Below, piece after piece: positions 9,341 through 18,417 of a stretch of DNA of 64,000 bases. Location: assembly GCA_900470775.1 (NCBI GenBank), contig UCBZ01000062.1, forward strand, positions 1-64,000. The letters are read 5' to 3'. A program made the translations under genes and the position numbers. Within the stretch, counting starts at the first letter, position 1. Each line of letters begins with the position of its first letter. The notes beneath the pieces are model-generated. The model was given only the letters and a program-made list of their open reading frames with translations. It was not told the origin of the DNA and made no database searches. Origin of the DNA: Hyphomicrobiales bacterium (GTDB lineage Bacteria; Pseudomonadota; Alphaproteobacteria; Rhizobiales; Beijerinckiaceae).

Positions 9341-10333
9341 TCAGTTCTGGATGCTGATCCCGGCCTTGTCGATGATGCTCTTGAACTTGGCGATCTCGCT
9401 CTGCGCCTTGGCCTTGGCCTGCTCTCCCGTGGAAGGTGTCGCCGCCGCGCCCAGCTCCTCGAAGCGCGAAACCACCGTCGGATCCTTCAGCACGGCCTGC
9501 ATCTCGCTGATCAGCCTGTCGCAGATCTCCTTCGGCGTGCCCTTGGGCGCAAGGAAGCCGTTCCAGGAGCTGATGTCGAAGCCCGGCAGCGTCTCGGCCA
9601 GCGTCGGCACCTCCGGCGCGATCTTGGCCCGTTCCGTCGTGGTGACCGCGAGCCCGCGCAGCGTGCCGGCCTTGTAGTGCGGATAGGGCGAGGTGAAGTT
9701 GTCGAAGGAGACCTTGACGTTGCCCGCGATCAGATCCTGCACCAGCGCGCCCGAGGAGCGATAGGTGACGTGCTGCATCTTCACCCCGGCCAACTGCATG
9801 AACAGTTCCCCGGAGAGATGGATCGAGGTTCCGATGCCCGAGGAGCCGAAATTTTCCTTCCCCGGATTGGCCTTGAGATAGGCGATGAACTCGGGGACGT
9901 TCTGCGCGGGAATCGAGGGATGCACGCAGAGGAAGTTCGGCTGCGACGATGCCAGCGAGAGGAACTCGAAATCCTCGAACGGCTTGAAGGGCAGCTTCTC
10001 CTTGTAGAGGTTGGGATTGATTCCGTGCGTCGAGGGCGTCGTCATGCCGATGGTGTAGCCATCGGGCGTGGCGTGGGAGAGCGCGGCGACACCGGTGTTG
10101 CCACCGGCCCCGGCCCGATTCTCGATGATAAAGGACTTCCCCATCCGCTGGGTCAGCTTCTCGCAGATGATGCGGCCGACAAGATCGGTGGTGCCACCCG
10201 CACCGAAGGGCACGATCACCGTGACGGGCTTTGCGGGGTAGGCCTGGCCGAAGCCGCTGCGCGAAACCAGGGGCGCGGCGAGCGCGCCGCCGGCAAGACT
10301 GAGCGCCGCACGGCGCGTGATCGATCGGCTCAT
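9341..10333 (-). CDS. Tripartite tricarboxylate transporter binding protein (TctC/Bug family)
   Basis: 330-residue periplasmic Bug-family receptor. Twin-arginine-like leader SITRRAALSLAGG, then YPAKPVTVIVPFGAGGTTDLVGR, the diagnostic start of the mature fold, and ENRAGAGGNTG at about 75. It is divergent from a complete tctCBA set, from which it is separated by 234 bp holding a shared operator. It lacks its own TctAB, so it probably feeds the neighbouring TctAB or acts as a sensor, as many orphan Bug proteins do. Confidence 0.9.
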   Translation of the reverse strand: MSRSITRRAALSLAGGALAAPLVSRSGFGQAYPAKPVTVIVPFGAGGTTDLVGRIICEKLTQRMGKSFIIENRAGAGGNTGVAALSHATPDGYTIGMTTPSTHGINPNLYKEKLPFKPFEDFEFLSLASSQPNFLCVHPSIPAQNVPEFIAYLKANPGKENFGSSGIGTSIHLSGELFMQLAGVKMQHVTYRSSGALVQDLIAGNVKVSFDNFTSPYPHYKAGTLRGLAVTTTERAKIAPEVPTLAETLPGFDISSWNGFLAPKGTPKEICDRLISEMQAVLKDPTVVSRFEELGAAATPSTGEQAKAKAQSEIAKFKSIIDKAGISIQN

Positions 10334-10417
10334 CGTTTCCCTCCAGGAGCAGTCGCGGCTTATGCCGTCTGTCCGCCTAGATTAGGCGGCGGTGACGCTC
10401 GGGCAAGGTCCGAAGCG

Positions 10418-10447
10418 CTATCGTGCGATCCAAAAAAGATATCGTTC
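10418..10447. promoter_or_regulatory. LysR-type box in divergent tctC promoter region
   Basis: Third copy of TATCG-nn-CGATCCA-n8-ATCG, centred between the two oppositely oriented tctC genes, so one site could serve both. The right arm GATATCG is less symmetric than in the 8345 copy. Confidence 0.55.
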
Positions 10448-10567
10448 CATTGCCTTTCTAACTCACCAGCGCATCGTGCCTGACCTATCCTGCGGCGGAC
10501 AAAGCAGCTTCCAAGACTGCCTGCGACCTCGGCTCACCGGCTGGTCCGCGCCCCACAGGAGGACATC

Positions 10568-11563
10568 ATGACCCCAACCCGATTCCCGACTCGACTTTCC
10601 GCGACGCTCCTGAAAGGCCTCGCCGTCGCGGCGCTGGCAGGCGTCGCGCTCGCCGCCCAGCCCGCCACGGCCCAGAATTTCGAGCGGCCCGTCCGGCTCG
10701 TCATACCCTTCGCGCCGGGTGGCACCTCGGACATCCTCGCCCGCCTGATCGGCCCCAAGCTGTCGGCCGCGATCGGCCAGCCCGTCGTGATCGAGAACAA
10801 GCCCGGCGCCGCCGGTAATCTCGGCGCCGATGCCGTCGCCAAGGCGCCGCCGGACGGCCATACGCTCCTGCTGATGGATGTCGGCTCGCTGGCGACGGCG
10901 CCCAGCCTTTTCTCGGACCTGACCTATGATCCCGTGAAGGATCTGGCGCCGGTCTCGATGGTGATGTTCGGCCCCTATGTGCTGGCCGTGCATGAATCCG
11001 TCCCGGCCAAGACGGCCCAAGAGCTGGTTGCCTACGCCAAGGCGAACCCGAACAAGCTCGCGATCGCGAATTCCGGCGTCGGCGCGGCCAACCACATCAC
11101 GGCCGTGCAGATGGCCAAGGAACTCGGCATCCAGTGGAAGAACGTGCCTTATAAGGGTGGAGCGGCAGCCTCCCGGGCCGTCGTTTCTGGCGAGAGCGGC
11201 GTCATCATCAACGGCTCGACCGCGACGCTGCCCTTCGTCTCCAACAAGCAACTCGTCGGCCTGGCCGTCACCGGCGAGGAGCGCGTCGCGGGCCTGCCGA
11301 CCTTCAAGGAAGCCGGCCTGCCCGGTGGCGACGCCGGCACCTGGCAGGGCATCCTGACCCGCTCCGGCACGCCGCCCGCGATGATCGCCCGCCTCAACAC
11401 CGAGATCGGCAAGATCCTGCAAGATCCGGAGATGAAGGCCAAGATCGCCGAGCAGGGCGGCGTGGTGAAAGCGGGCTCGCCAGCCGAGTTCTCGACCTGG
11501 CTCAAGGACGCCACCACGCGCTGGGGCGGCATCATCCGCGAAGCCGGCATCAAGGGCAGCTAG
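10568..11563 (+). CDS. tctC: Tripartite tricarboxylate transporter binding protein TctC
   Basis: 331 residues. The signal peptide runs through LAAQPATAQ; the mature protein has FERPVRLVIPFAPGGTSDILAR and ENKPGAAGNLGADAVAKA, the Bug-family dicarboxylate-binding signature region. First gene of a tctC-tctB-tctA operon with a one-base gap to tctB. It supplies the extracytoplasmic receptor for a sodium- or proton-driven carboxylate importer. The neighbouring kdgD suggests a sugar acid or aldarate rather than citrate. Confidence 0.93.
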   Translation: MTPTRFPTRLSATLLKGLAVAALAGVALAAQPATAQNFERPVRLVIPFAPGGTSDILARLIGPKLSAAIGQPVVIENKPGAAGNLGADAVAKAPPDGHTLLLMDVGSLATAPSLFSDLTYDPVKDLAPVSMVMFGPYVLAVHESVPAKTAQELVAYAKANPNKLAIANSGVGAANHITAVQMAKELGIQWKNVPYKGGAAASRAVVSGESGVIINGSTATLPFVSNKQLVGLAVTGEERVAGLPTFKEAGLPGGDAGTWQGILTRSGTPPAMIARLNTEIGKILQDPEMKAKIAEQGGVVKAGSPAEFSTWLKDATTRWGGIIREAGIKGS

Positions 11564-11564
11564 G

Positions 11565-12041
11565 GTGCAAAGCCCCGTGACCCGCTCCGGGATCGATTGG
11601 CGGGACCTGCTCTTCGGCCTCTTCCTCGTCGCTGTGGCGGCGGGCGCGCTGATTGCGACCCACAAGCTCAATGTCGGCAGCGCCGCCGACATGGGCGCGG
11701 GCTACATGCCCCGCGCCGTCTCGCTCGGTCTGCTCGCCTTCGGCCTGTTCTTCTGCGTGCGGGGCGTCAGGCGGGCCGGCCTGGCGCAGGCGGTACAGGC
11801 GATCGAGCCGGTGCAACTGCGGCCGCTGCTGGCGGTGCTCGCTGCGGTCGGCCTCTTCGCGCTGACGGCGGACCGGCTGGGGCTCGCCATCGCCTCGGTC
11901 GTCACCGTCGTTCTCGCGAGCCTTGCGACCCGCGAGGGACGGCTTCGCGAGACGGTGCCCTTCGCACTGCTGCTCTCGGGCGCAGCCGTCCTGCTCTTCA
12001 TCAAGGTTCTGGCGCTGCCGGTGCCTGTCTGGCCGCGCTGA
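11565..12041 (+). CDS. tctB: Tripartite tricarboxylate transporter small membrane subunit TctB
   Basis: 158 residues with four hydrophobic segments and the family pattern GSAADMGAGYMPRAVSLGLLAFG near the N-terminus. It starts with GTG at 11565, immediately after the tctC stop; in-frame ATG alternatives would remove the first helix. tctA follows after 12 bp. TctB is the poorly conserved four-helix partner of TctA in the inner membrane. Confidence 0.9.
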   Translation: MQSPVTRSGIDWRDLLFGLFLVAVAAGALIATHKLNVGSAADMGAGYMPRAVSLGLLAFGLFFCVRGVRRAGLAQAVQAIEPVQLRPLLAVLAAVGLFALTADRLGLAIASVVTVVLASLATREGRLRETVPFALLLSGAAVLLFIKVLALPVPVWPR

Positions 12042-12053
12042 AAGCTGTCCGCC

Positions 12054-13559
12054 ATGGACCTGTTCGACAATCTGCTGCTCGGTCTTTCGACCGCGCTCGA
12101 GCTCAACAATCTCGGCCTGTGCCTGATCGGCGTGCTGATCGGCACGGCGATCGGCGTGCTGCCGGGCATCGGGCCGATCCCGACGGTCGCGTTGCTGCTG
12201 CCCTTCACCTTCGGGCTGTCGCCGCCGGGCGCCATGATCATGCTCGCAGGCATCTTCTACGGCGCGCAGTATGGCGGCTCAACCACCGCCATCCTCGTCA
12301 ATGTGCCGGGCGAAACATCTTCGGTGGTGACCTGCATCGACGGCCACGAGATGGCCAAGCAGGGCAAGGCCGGGACGGCGCTGGCAATCGCGGCGCTGGC
12401 CTCCTTCTTCGCCGGCACGATGGCGACGATCGTCATTGCGGTGCTGAGCGTGCCGCTCTCCGTGCTCGCCCTGAAATTCACTGCGGTAGAGTATTTCAGC
12501 CTGCTCGTGCTCGGCCTGATCGCCGCCGTCGTGCTGGCGCATGGCTCGGTCGCGAAGTCGCTTGCCATGGTGCTGCTGGGCTTGCTGCTCGGCCTGATCG
12601 GCATCGATGTCTCGTCTGGAGCCGCACGCATGACCTTCGGCGTGGCCGAGCTCTCGGACGGGCTCGACTTCGTCCCCGTCGCGATGGGCCTGTTCGGGCT
12701 CGGCGAGATCATCGCCAATCTGGAGCGACCGGCGGAGCGGCGTGTCGTCAGCCAGTCCGTCCGCGACCTGATCCCGAGCCGGGCCGATCTGCGGGCAGCG
12801 TTTCCGGCCATGGTGCGCGGCACGATGCTGGGTTCGGTGCTCGGCGTGCTGCCGGGCGGTGGCGCGGCGCTGCCTCCCTTCTCCTCCTATGCGCTGGAAA
12901 AGAAGCTCGCCAAAGATCCGTCGCGCTTCGGCAAGGGCGCGATCGAGGGCGTGGCGGGGCCCGAGGCCGCCAACAATGCCGGCGCGCAGACCAGCTTCAT
13001 CCCGCTGCTGACGCTCGGCATCCCCGCCAACGCCCTGATGGCGCTGATGATCGGCGCGCTGATGATGCAGGGCATCCAGCCCGGACCGCAGATCATGACG
13101 GAACAGCCGAAGCTAGTCTGGGGCGTGATCGCCTCGATGTGGGTCGGCAATCTGATGCTGCTGGTGATCAACCTGCCGCTGATCGGGCTCTGGGTCTCGA
13201 TGCTGAAGATCCCCTATCGCCTGCTCTTCCCGGCGATCGTGCTGTTCTGCTGCATCGGCACCTATGGCATCGCCAACAGCCTGTTCAATGTCTGGCTGAT
13301 GATGGGCTGCGCGGCCATCGGCTACTTCTTTATCAAGATCGGCGTCGAGCCGGCGCCGCTGCTGCTGGGGCTGGTGCTCGGCCCGCAGCTCGAGGAGAAT
13401 TTCCGCCGCGCCATGCTGCTGTCGGACGGAAATTTCCTGGTCTTCCTGTCCCGCCCGATCAGCGCCGTGCTGCTCGGCGTGGTGGCGTTGCTCCTGCTGG
13501 CGCTGCTCTCCCCAACCATCCTGCGAAACCGCAAGGCCGCGCTCGCCGAAAGCAGCTGA
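12054..13559 (+). CDS. tctA: Tripartite tricarboxylate transporter large permease TctA
   Basis: 501-residue membrane protein of about 11-12 helices. Family motifs include GVLPGIGPIPTVALLLPFTFGL, GIFYGAQYGGSTTAILVNVPGE and the mirrored second-half GVLPGGGAALPPFSSYALEKK. This is the translocating subunit of the TctCBA importer. The gene ends 142 bp before the first sulfur-regulon operator, where the sugar-acid locus gives way to the sulfate locus. Confidence 0.94.
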   Translation: MDLFDNLLLGLSTALELNNLGLCLIGVLIGTAIGVLPGIGPIPTVALLLPFTFGLSPPGAMIMLAGIFYGAQYGGSTTAILVNVPGETSSVVTCIDGHEMAKQGKAGTALAIAALASFFAGTMATIVIAVLSVPLSVLALKFTAVEYFSLLVLGLIAAVVLAHGSVAKSLAMVLLGLLLGLIGIDVSSGAARMTFGVAELSDGLDFVPVAMGLFGLGEIIANLERPAERRVVSQSVRDLIPSRADLRAAFPAMVRGTMLGSVLGVLPGGGAALPPFSSYALEKKLAKDPSRFGKGAIEGVAGPEAANNAGAQTSFIPLLTLGIPANALMALMIGALMMQGIQPGPQIMTEQPKLVWGVIASMWVGNLMLLVINLPLIGLWVSMLKIPYRLLFPAIVLFCCIGTYGIANSLFNVWLMMGCAAIGYFFIKIGVEPAPLLLGLVLGPQLEENFRRAMLLSDGNFLVFLSRPISAVLLGVVALLLLALLSPTILRNRKAALAESS

Positions 13560-13700
13560 GCGGCAGAGCACGGCCTTCCTGCCGCTTGCCGTGCGGGGTC
13601 CCGATCCGGCCGAGAGAGAATTTCTCTCCGCCGGCGCTGATCTTTGAAAAGTCGAACTCTTGACCGGAAGGGGAGTCCGGAACAGTTAGAAGAACGATAC

Positions 13701-13716
13701 GTCCCTTTAAAAGAAC
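13701..13716. promoter_or_regulatory. Sulfur-regulon palindrome S1 (before cysH)
   Basis: GTCCCTTTAAAAGAAC followed by G. It is the weakest left half of the six GTTC-n8-GAAC sites, but the right half is exact. A further AGAACGA half-site (13691-13697) lies 21 bp, two helical turns, upstream. The next gene is cysH. Confidence 0.5.
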
Positions 13717-13850
13717 GACCTGAATGAGCGTCCGGTAGACCGCATCGATTGCGGCGATGGCCACGTCAGCCATGGCCAACGTCCGTGCTCGCGGGTTTTA
13801 ATGGAATCCGGGTTTCCTCTCGCAGTCGGTCCATGTTGAGAGCAAGTCCG

Positions 13851-14603
13851 ATGGCCGCACGGCACGGCTCCGATGCCAATCGACAGCATGAGCAGGACGT
13901 CGAGACGCGCCTGATCGCGGCGCGTGCGGCGTGTGGCGGCAGCATCGTGTTCACCACCAGCCTCGGGCTGGAGGATCAGGTGCTGACGCATGTCATCGCG
14001 CGGTTGGGCCTGGCGCGGGAGATCCTGTTCGCGACGCTCGATACCGGCCGGCTCTTTCCCGAGGTCTATGATCTGTGGGCTCTCACGGAAGAGCGCTACG
14101 GCATCGCCATTGCCGGCTATGCTCCCGAGGCTGGCGAGATCGAGCAGCTGGTGCTCGAGCAGGGCATCAACGGCTTCAGGAATTCGACCGACGCACGCAA
14201 GCGCTGCTGCGCCGTGCGCAAGCTTGCGCCGTTGGATCGCGCGCTGCGCGGCGCTACGGGCTGGATCACCGGCCTGCGGGCCGACCAGTCGCAGGCCCGC
14301 GCCGACACCTCCTTCATGCAGCAGGATGCCGAGCGCGGCCTTCTCAAGATCAGCCCGCTGCATGACTGGTCCCGCGACCAGGCGCTCGATTTCGCGCGCC
14401 GCCACGACGTTCCGCTGAACCCGCTGCATGAGCGTGGTTTCGTCTCGATCGGCTGCGCGCCCTGCACGCGGGCGATCGCGCCCGGCGAGCCGGAGCGTGC
14501 CGGCCGCTGGTGGTGGGAACAGGACGCGGCAAAGGAATGCGGCCTGCATGTCGGGAGCGACGGGCGGCTCGTCCGCGCGGCGGCAGCGGAGGTCTCGCCA
14601 TGA
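13851..14603 (+). CDS. cysH: Assimilatory adenylyl-sulfate (APS) reductase
   Basis: Reduces APS to sulfite with thioredoxin. The 250-residue protein carries the double-Cys motif KRCCAVRK (Cys119-120) and GCAPCTRA (Cys202/205). Together these bind a [4Fe-4S] cluster and mark the APS-type rather than the PAPS-type enzyme. That fits the absence of CysC kinase here. The start is uncertain: ATG 13851 is preferred, but ATG 13833 and further upstream codons are open. The stop overlaps cysD (ATGA). Confidence 0.93.
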   Translation: MAARHGSDANRQHEQDVETRLIAARAACGGSIVFTTSLGLEDQVLTHVIARLGLAREILFATLDTGRLFPEVYDLWALTEERYGIAIAGYAPEAGEIEQLVLEQGINGFRNSTDARKRCCAVRKLAPLDRALRGATGWITGLRADQSQARADTSFMQQDAERGLLKISPLHDWSRDQALDFARRHDVPLNPLHERGFVSIGCAPCTRAIAPGEPERAGRWWWEQDAAKECGLHVGSDGRLVRAAAAEVSP

Positions 14604-15502
14604 TCGCGCTCAGCCATCTCCAGAAGCTCGAAGCCGAGGCGATCTTCATCCTGCGCGAGGTCGCGGCGACCTGCGACAACCCCGTGCTGCTCTATTCGAT
14701 CGGCAAGGATTCCGCCGTTCTCCTGCATCTCGCGATGAAGGCGTTCAGCCCCGGCAAGCCACCCTTCCCGCTGCTCCATGTCGATACGACCTGGAAATTC
14801 CGCGAGATGATCGCCTTCCGCGACGAGACCGCGCGCCGGCTCGGGCTGGAGCTCATCGTCCACATCAATCAGGACGGGGTGAAGGCCGGGATCAATCCAG
14901 TCACATCGGGATCGCGCATCCACACCGATGTGATGAAGACGCAAGGGCTGAAGCAGGCCCTCGACAAATACGGCTTCGACGCCGCTTTCGGGGGCGCCAG
15001 GCGCGACGAGGAGAAAAGCCGCGCCAAGGAGCGTGTCTTCTCGCTGCGCAGCGCCGACCACCGCTGGGATCCGAAGAACCAGCGCCCCGAACCCTGGTCG
15101 CTGTTCAACACCGCCAAGAAGCAGGGCGAGAGCTTCCGCGTCTTCCCGCTCTCGAACTGGACCGAGCGCGACGTCTGGGACTACATCGCGCTCGAAAGCA
15201 TCCCGGTCGTGCCGCTCTATTTCGCCGCGCCCCGTCCTGTCCTGCGCCGTGGCGACGCACTGATCATGCGCGACGACGAGCGCCTGCCGCTGCTGCCGGG
15301 CGAGGTCGTCGAGACCCGCATGGTGCGCTTCCGCACGCTCGGCTGCTATCCGCTGACCGGCGCGATCGAGAGCGACGCGACCAACCTCACCGACATCATC
15401 GCCGAAATGCGAGCCTCCCAGAGTTCGGAGCGCCAGGGCCGGATCATCGACCATGACGGCACCGGCTCGATGGAGCAGAAGAAGCAGGAAGGCTATTTCT
15501 GA
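14600..15502 (+). CDS. cysD: Sulfate adenylyltransferase subunit 2
   Basis: Forms APS from ATP and sulfate together with the GTPase CysN. 300 residues of the PAPS reductase/N-type ATP pyrophosphatase fold, with the PP-loop [17 protein letters not shown] near residue 36 and [20 protein letters not shown] in the middle. It starts inside the cysH stop and ends one base into the cysN start (TGATG), so cysHDN is tightly coupled. Confidence 0.96.
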   Translation: MIALSHLQKLEAEAIFILREVAATCDNPVLLYSIGKDSAVLLHLAMKAFSPGKPPFPLLHVDTTWKFREMIAFRDETARRLGLELIVHINQDGVKAGINPVTSGSRIHTDVMKTQGLKQALDKYGFDAAFGGARRDEEKSRAKERVFSLRSADHRWDPKNQRPEPWSLFNTAKKQGESFRVFPLSNWTERDVWDYIALESIPVVPLYFAAPRPVLRRGDALIMRDDERLPLLPGEVVETRMVRFRTLGCYPLTGAIESDATNLTDIIAEMRASQSSERQGRIIDHDGTGSMEQKKQEGYF

Positions 15503-17157
15503 TGACTGCCCTCAACGTCCGGCAGCGCGCCAGCGAGACGGCGCTGCCGGGAGACGGCCCGGCCAATGACGACGGCCTGCATGCGCGTTCCCTGCTGCGT
15601 TTCATCACCTGCGGCTCGGTCGACGACGGCAAGTCGACGCTGATCGGCCGCATCCTGTTCGAGACCGGCGCCGTCTTCGACGACCAGCTCGGGGCGCTGC
15701 AGCGCGATTCCCGCAAATTCGGCACGCAAGGCACCAAGGTCGACTACGCCCTGCTCGTCGACGGGCTCTCGGCCGAACGCGAACAGGGCATCACCATCGA
15801 CGTCGCCTATCGCTATTTCTCGACGCCGCAACGTGCCTTCATCGTCGCCGACACGCCCGGCCATGAGCAGTACACCCGCAATATGGCGACCGGCGCCTCG
15901 ACGGCCGATCTCGCCGTCATCCTGATCGATGCGCGGCTGGGCCTGCTGACGCAGACGCTACGGCATTCCTTCATCGTCTCGCTGGTCGGCGTCCGCCATG
16001 TCGTCGTGGCGGTCAACAAGATGGATCTGGTCGGCTACGACCGTGCGGTCTTCGACAGGATCTGCGCCGATTACCGGCGCGCCTCGGCCAATCTCGGCTT
16101 CACGCAAATCAGCTTCATCCCGATCTCGGCCCGCGATGGCGACAATGTCACCAGTCCCTCGGATGCGATGGAATGGTATCGGGGCGAGCCCCTGCTGGCC
16201 CATCTCGAAACGGTTTCGATCGAGGCCGGGCCCGATCTCCATCAGGGTACGGTGCTGCCGGTGCAATGGGTCAACCGGCCCGATTCCGGCTTTCGCGGCT
16301 ATTCCGGCAATCTGGCGCTGGGGCATCTCAGGACGGGCGACGAGGTTGCCGTCCTTCCCTCCGGCAAAACCAGCCGCGTCGAGCGCATCCTGACGCCAGC
16401 CGGAGACACCAGCCACGCCGCCGTCGGCCAGGCCCTGACCGTCACGCTGACCGACAAGATCGACATCTCGCGCGGCGACCTGATCGTCAGCGCGGCACCG
16501 CGCCCGAATCTGCGGCGCAGCCTGCGCGCGCGGCTGCTCTGGACCGGCGAGACGCCGCTCGCACTGGGCGACCGCTACGGCCTGAAGCTTGCCAGCGGCC
16601 AGGTCAACGCCGTCGTCACGACCCTGCATCACAGCGTCGACGTCACGACCTTCGCGGAGATTGCGGCAACGAGTCTGGCGACGAACGATATCGGCGCGGT
16701 GACGCTCGACCTCGACAAGGCGATCGGCACCCTGCCCTTCGCGGCCAGCACGGAGCTGGGTGGATTCATCCTGATCGACCGCATCAGCCATGAGACGGTC
16801 GCGTTCGGCTTCGTCGATGAGGATGCGCCGCTGCCGGCGACGACGAACAGCGGCCCAGCCGGCGCGTTCGGAGCCGTTCTGGCCGCCCTGCGCCGCCGCA
16901 TCGGGCCCGCCGGATCGCTGACACGGAGCGAGCTGGCCGGCCTGCTCTGCGGCAACATGCTCGCCAGCCTGATCCCGGCAGGGCTCGTTTATGGCTTGAC
17001 CGGAAGCCTGTCCTGGGCGCTGCTTGTCGTGGCAGCCGATCTGCTGCTTCGCCCGCTGGTTCTGGGCGGGGCATGGGCCGGGGCCCGCAGATTGTGGCGC
17101 CGGCGCCAAAGCCGGAACCAACTGGCCTCGGAGAATGTTCTGGGAGATGGGATCTGA
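15502..17157 (+). CDS. cysN: Sulfate adenylyltransferase subunit 1, with C-terminal membrane hairpin
   Basis: GTPase subunit of ATP sulfurylase. The EF-Tu-like G domain shows GSVDDGKST (38-46), DTPGHEQY (117-124) and NKMD (172-175), followed by two beta-barrel domains to about 445. E. coli CysN is about 475 residues; this one has 551. The extra ~100 C-terminal residues are not APS kinase (no Walker A), but carry two hydrophobic stretches (about 478-500 and 503-528) then an Arg-rich tail. They resemble the DUF2061 small membrane family; that assignment is inference. Confidence 0.93.
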   Translation: MTALNVRQRASETALPGDGPANDDGLHARSLLRFITCGSVDDGKSTLIGRILFETGAVFDDQLGALQRDSRKFGTQGTKVDYALLVDGLSAEREQGITIDVAYRYFSTPQRAFIVADTPGHEQYTRNMATGASTADLAVILIDARLGLLTQTLRHSFIVSLVGVRHVVVAVNKMDLVGYDRAVFDRICADYRRASANLGFTQISFIPISARDGDNVTSPSDAMEWYRGEPLLAHLETVSIEAGPDLHQGTVLPVQWVNRPDSGFRGYSGNLALGHLRTGDEVAVLPSGKTSRVERILTPAGDTSHAAVGQALTVTLTDKIDISRGDLIVSAAPRPNLRRSLRARLLWTGETPLALGDRYGLKLASGQVNAVVTTLHHSVDVTTFAEIAATSLATNDIGAVTLDLDKAIGTLPFAASTELGGFILIDRISHETVAFGFVDEDAPLPATTNSGPAGAFGAVLAALRRRIGPAGSLTRSELAGLLCGNMLASLIPAGLVYGLTGSLSWALLVVAADLLLRPLVLGGAWAGARRLWRRRQSRNQLASENVLGDGI

Positions 17158-17313
17158 AGATCCGCGACAACCGGAATCGGTCGGATTGACGGGAAAAGAC
17201 AAGCTTTTCGAAACCGAGCCAAGCAGCAGCAGGGCCTTCTCCGGAACCGGCCAAGTTTGAAACACAGTGCTGCCTCAAACTGTTGTCCGCCGCGTTGCCA
17301 CAGCATACGATTT

Positions 17314-17329
17314 GTTCTGTAAAAAGAAC
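17314..17329. promoter_or_regulatory. Sulfur-regulon palindrome S2 (before sbp)
   Basis: GTTCTGTAAAAAGAAC, flanked by G on the right, 42 bp before the sulfate-binding-protein gene. It matches the GTTC-n8-GAAC core seen at five other places in the window. Confidence 0.62.
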
Positions 17330-17370
17330 GCCCGCTGAATCCTGCCGGGCTGTTGGTCACAACGGAGAGC

Positions 17371-18414
17371 ATGATGTCTCGCCCCACCATTCGACGACTG
17401 GCCCAGGCCGGCCTCATCCTGGGAGCGTTCTCGGTGTGCTTCGGCGTCGTTGCGGGAGCCCGCGCGCAGACGTCCGAATTGCTCAACGTTTCCTATGATC
17501 CGACCCGCGAGCTCTATCGCGAGATCAATGCCGCCTTCATCGCGGAATGGAACGCCAAGAACGCGAAGAAGATCACGACAATCCGCCAGTCGCATGGCGG
17601 CTCAGGCGCCCAGGCGCGTACCGTCATCGACGGGCTGAACGCCGACGTGCTGACGCTGGCGCTCGCCGGCGACATCGATGCCGTCGCCGAGCGCTCGAAG
17701 AAGCTGCCGCTCGACTGGCAGAAGCGCCTGCCGCAGAACTCCTCGCCCTATACCTCGACGATCGTGTTCCTCGTCCGCAAGGGCAACCCGAAGGCGATCA
17801 AGGACTGGGGCGATCTGGTCAAGCCGGGCGTTCAGATCATCACGCCGAACCCGAAGACATCCGGCGGCGCGCGCTGGAACTACCTCGCCGCCTGGGCCTA
17901 CGCCGAAAAGGCCTTCAACAAGGACGACGCCAAGGTCCGCGACTATATCGGCAAGCTGCTGGCCAACGTCCCGGTGCTCGACACCGGCGCGCGCGGCGCC
18001 ACGACGACCTTCACCCAGCGCGGCATCGGCGACGTCTTCCTGTCCTGGGAGAACGAGGCCTTCCTGGCGCTGAAGGAGTTCGGCGAGGACAAGTTCGACA
18101 TCGTGGTGCCGAGCCTCTCGATCCTGGCCGAACCGCCGGTCACGATCGTCGACGGCAATGTCGATGCCAAGGGCACGCGGTCCGAGGCGCAGGCCTATCT
18201 CGAATTCCTGTACTCGCCCAAGGGCCAGGCGATCATCGCCAAGAACTTCTATCGTCCGCGCAATCCGGAAGCCGCCGATCCGAAGGACATCGCCAACTTC
18301 CCCAAGGTCGACCTCGTCACCATCGACGCCGTCTTCGGCGGCTGGGCCAAGGCGCAGCCGACGCATTTCGGCGATGGCGGCACCTTCGACCAGCTCTACA
18401 AGCCGGCCCGCTGA
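17371..18414 (+). CDS. sbp: Sulfate ABC transporter substrate-binding protein
   Basis: Periplasmic sulfate (or thiosulfate) receptor of 347 residues. Cleavable signal ending GARAQ, then [36 protein letters not shown] and [12 protein letters not shown], all typical of Sbp/CysP. It starts at ATG 17371 or 17374 behind GGAG at 17364; the longer GTG-initiated reading at 17353 is less likely. First gene of sbp-cysT-cysW-cysA. Sequence alone does not separate Sbp from CysP. Confidence 0.93.
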   Translation: MMSRPTIRRLAQAGLILGAFSVCFGVVAGARAQTSELLNVSYDPTRELYREINAAFIAEWNAKNAKKITTIRQSHGGSGAQARTVIDGLNADVLTLALAGDIDAVAERSKKLPLDWQKRLPQNSSPYTSTIVFLVRKGNPKAIKDWGDLVKPGVQIITPNPKTSGGARWNYLAAWAYAEKAFNKDDAKVRDYIGKLLANVPVLDTGARGATTTFTQRGIGDVFLSWENEAFLALKEFGEDKFDIVVPSLSILAEPPVTIVDGNVDAKGTRSEAQAYLEFLYSPKGQAIIAKNFYRPRNPEAADPKDIANFPKVDLVTIDAVFGGWAKAQPTHFGDGGTFDQLYKPAR

Positions 18415-18417
18415 GCG

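Noticed and set aside
11597-13663. 688-codon frame over tctB and tctA
   Set aside because: Out-of-frame shadow with Arg-rich low-complexity translation.
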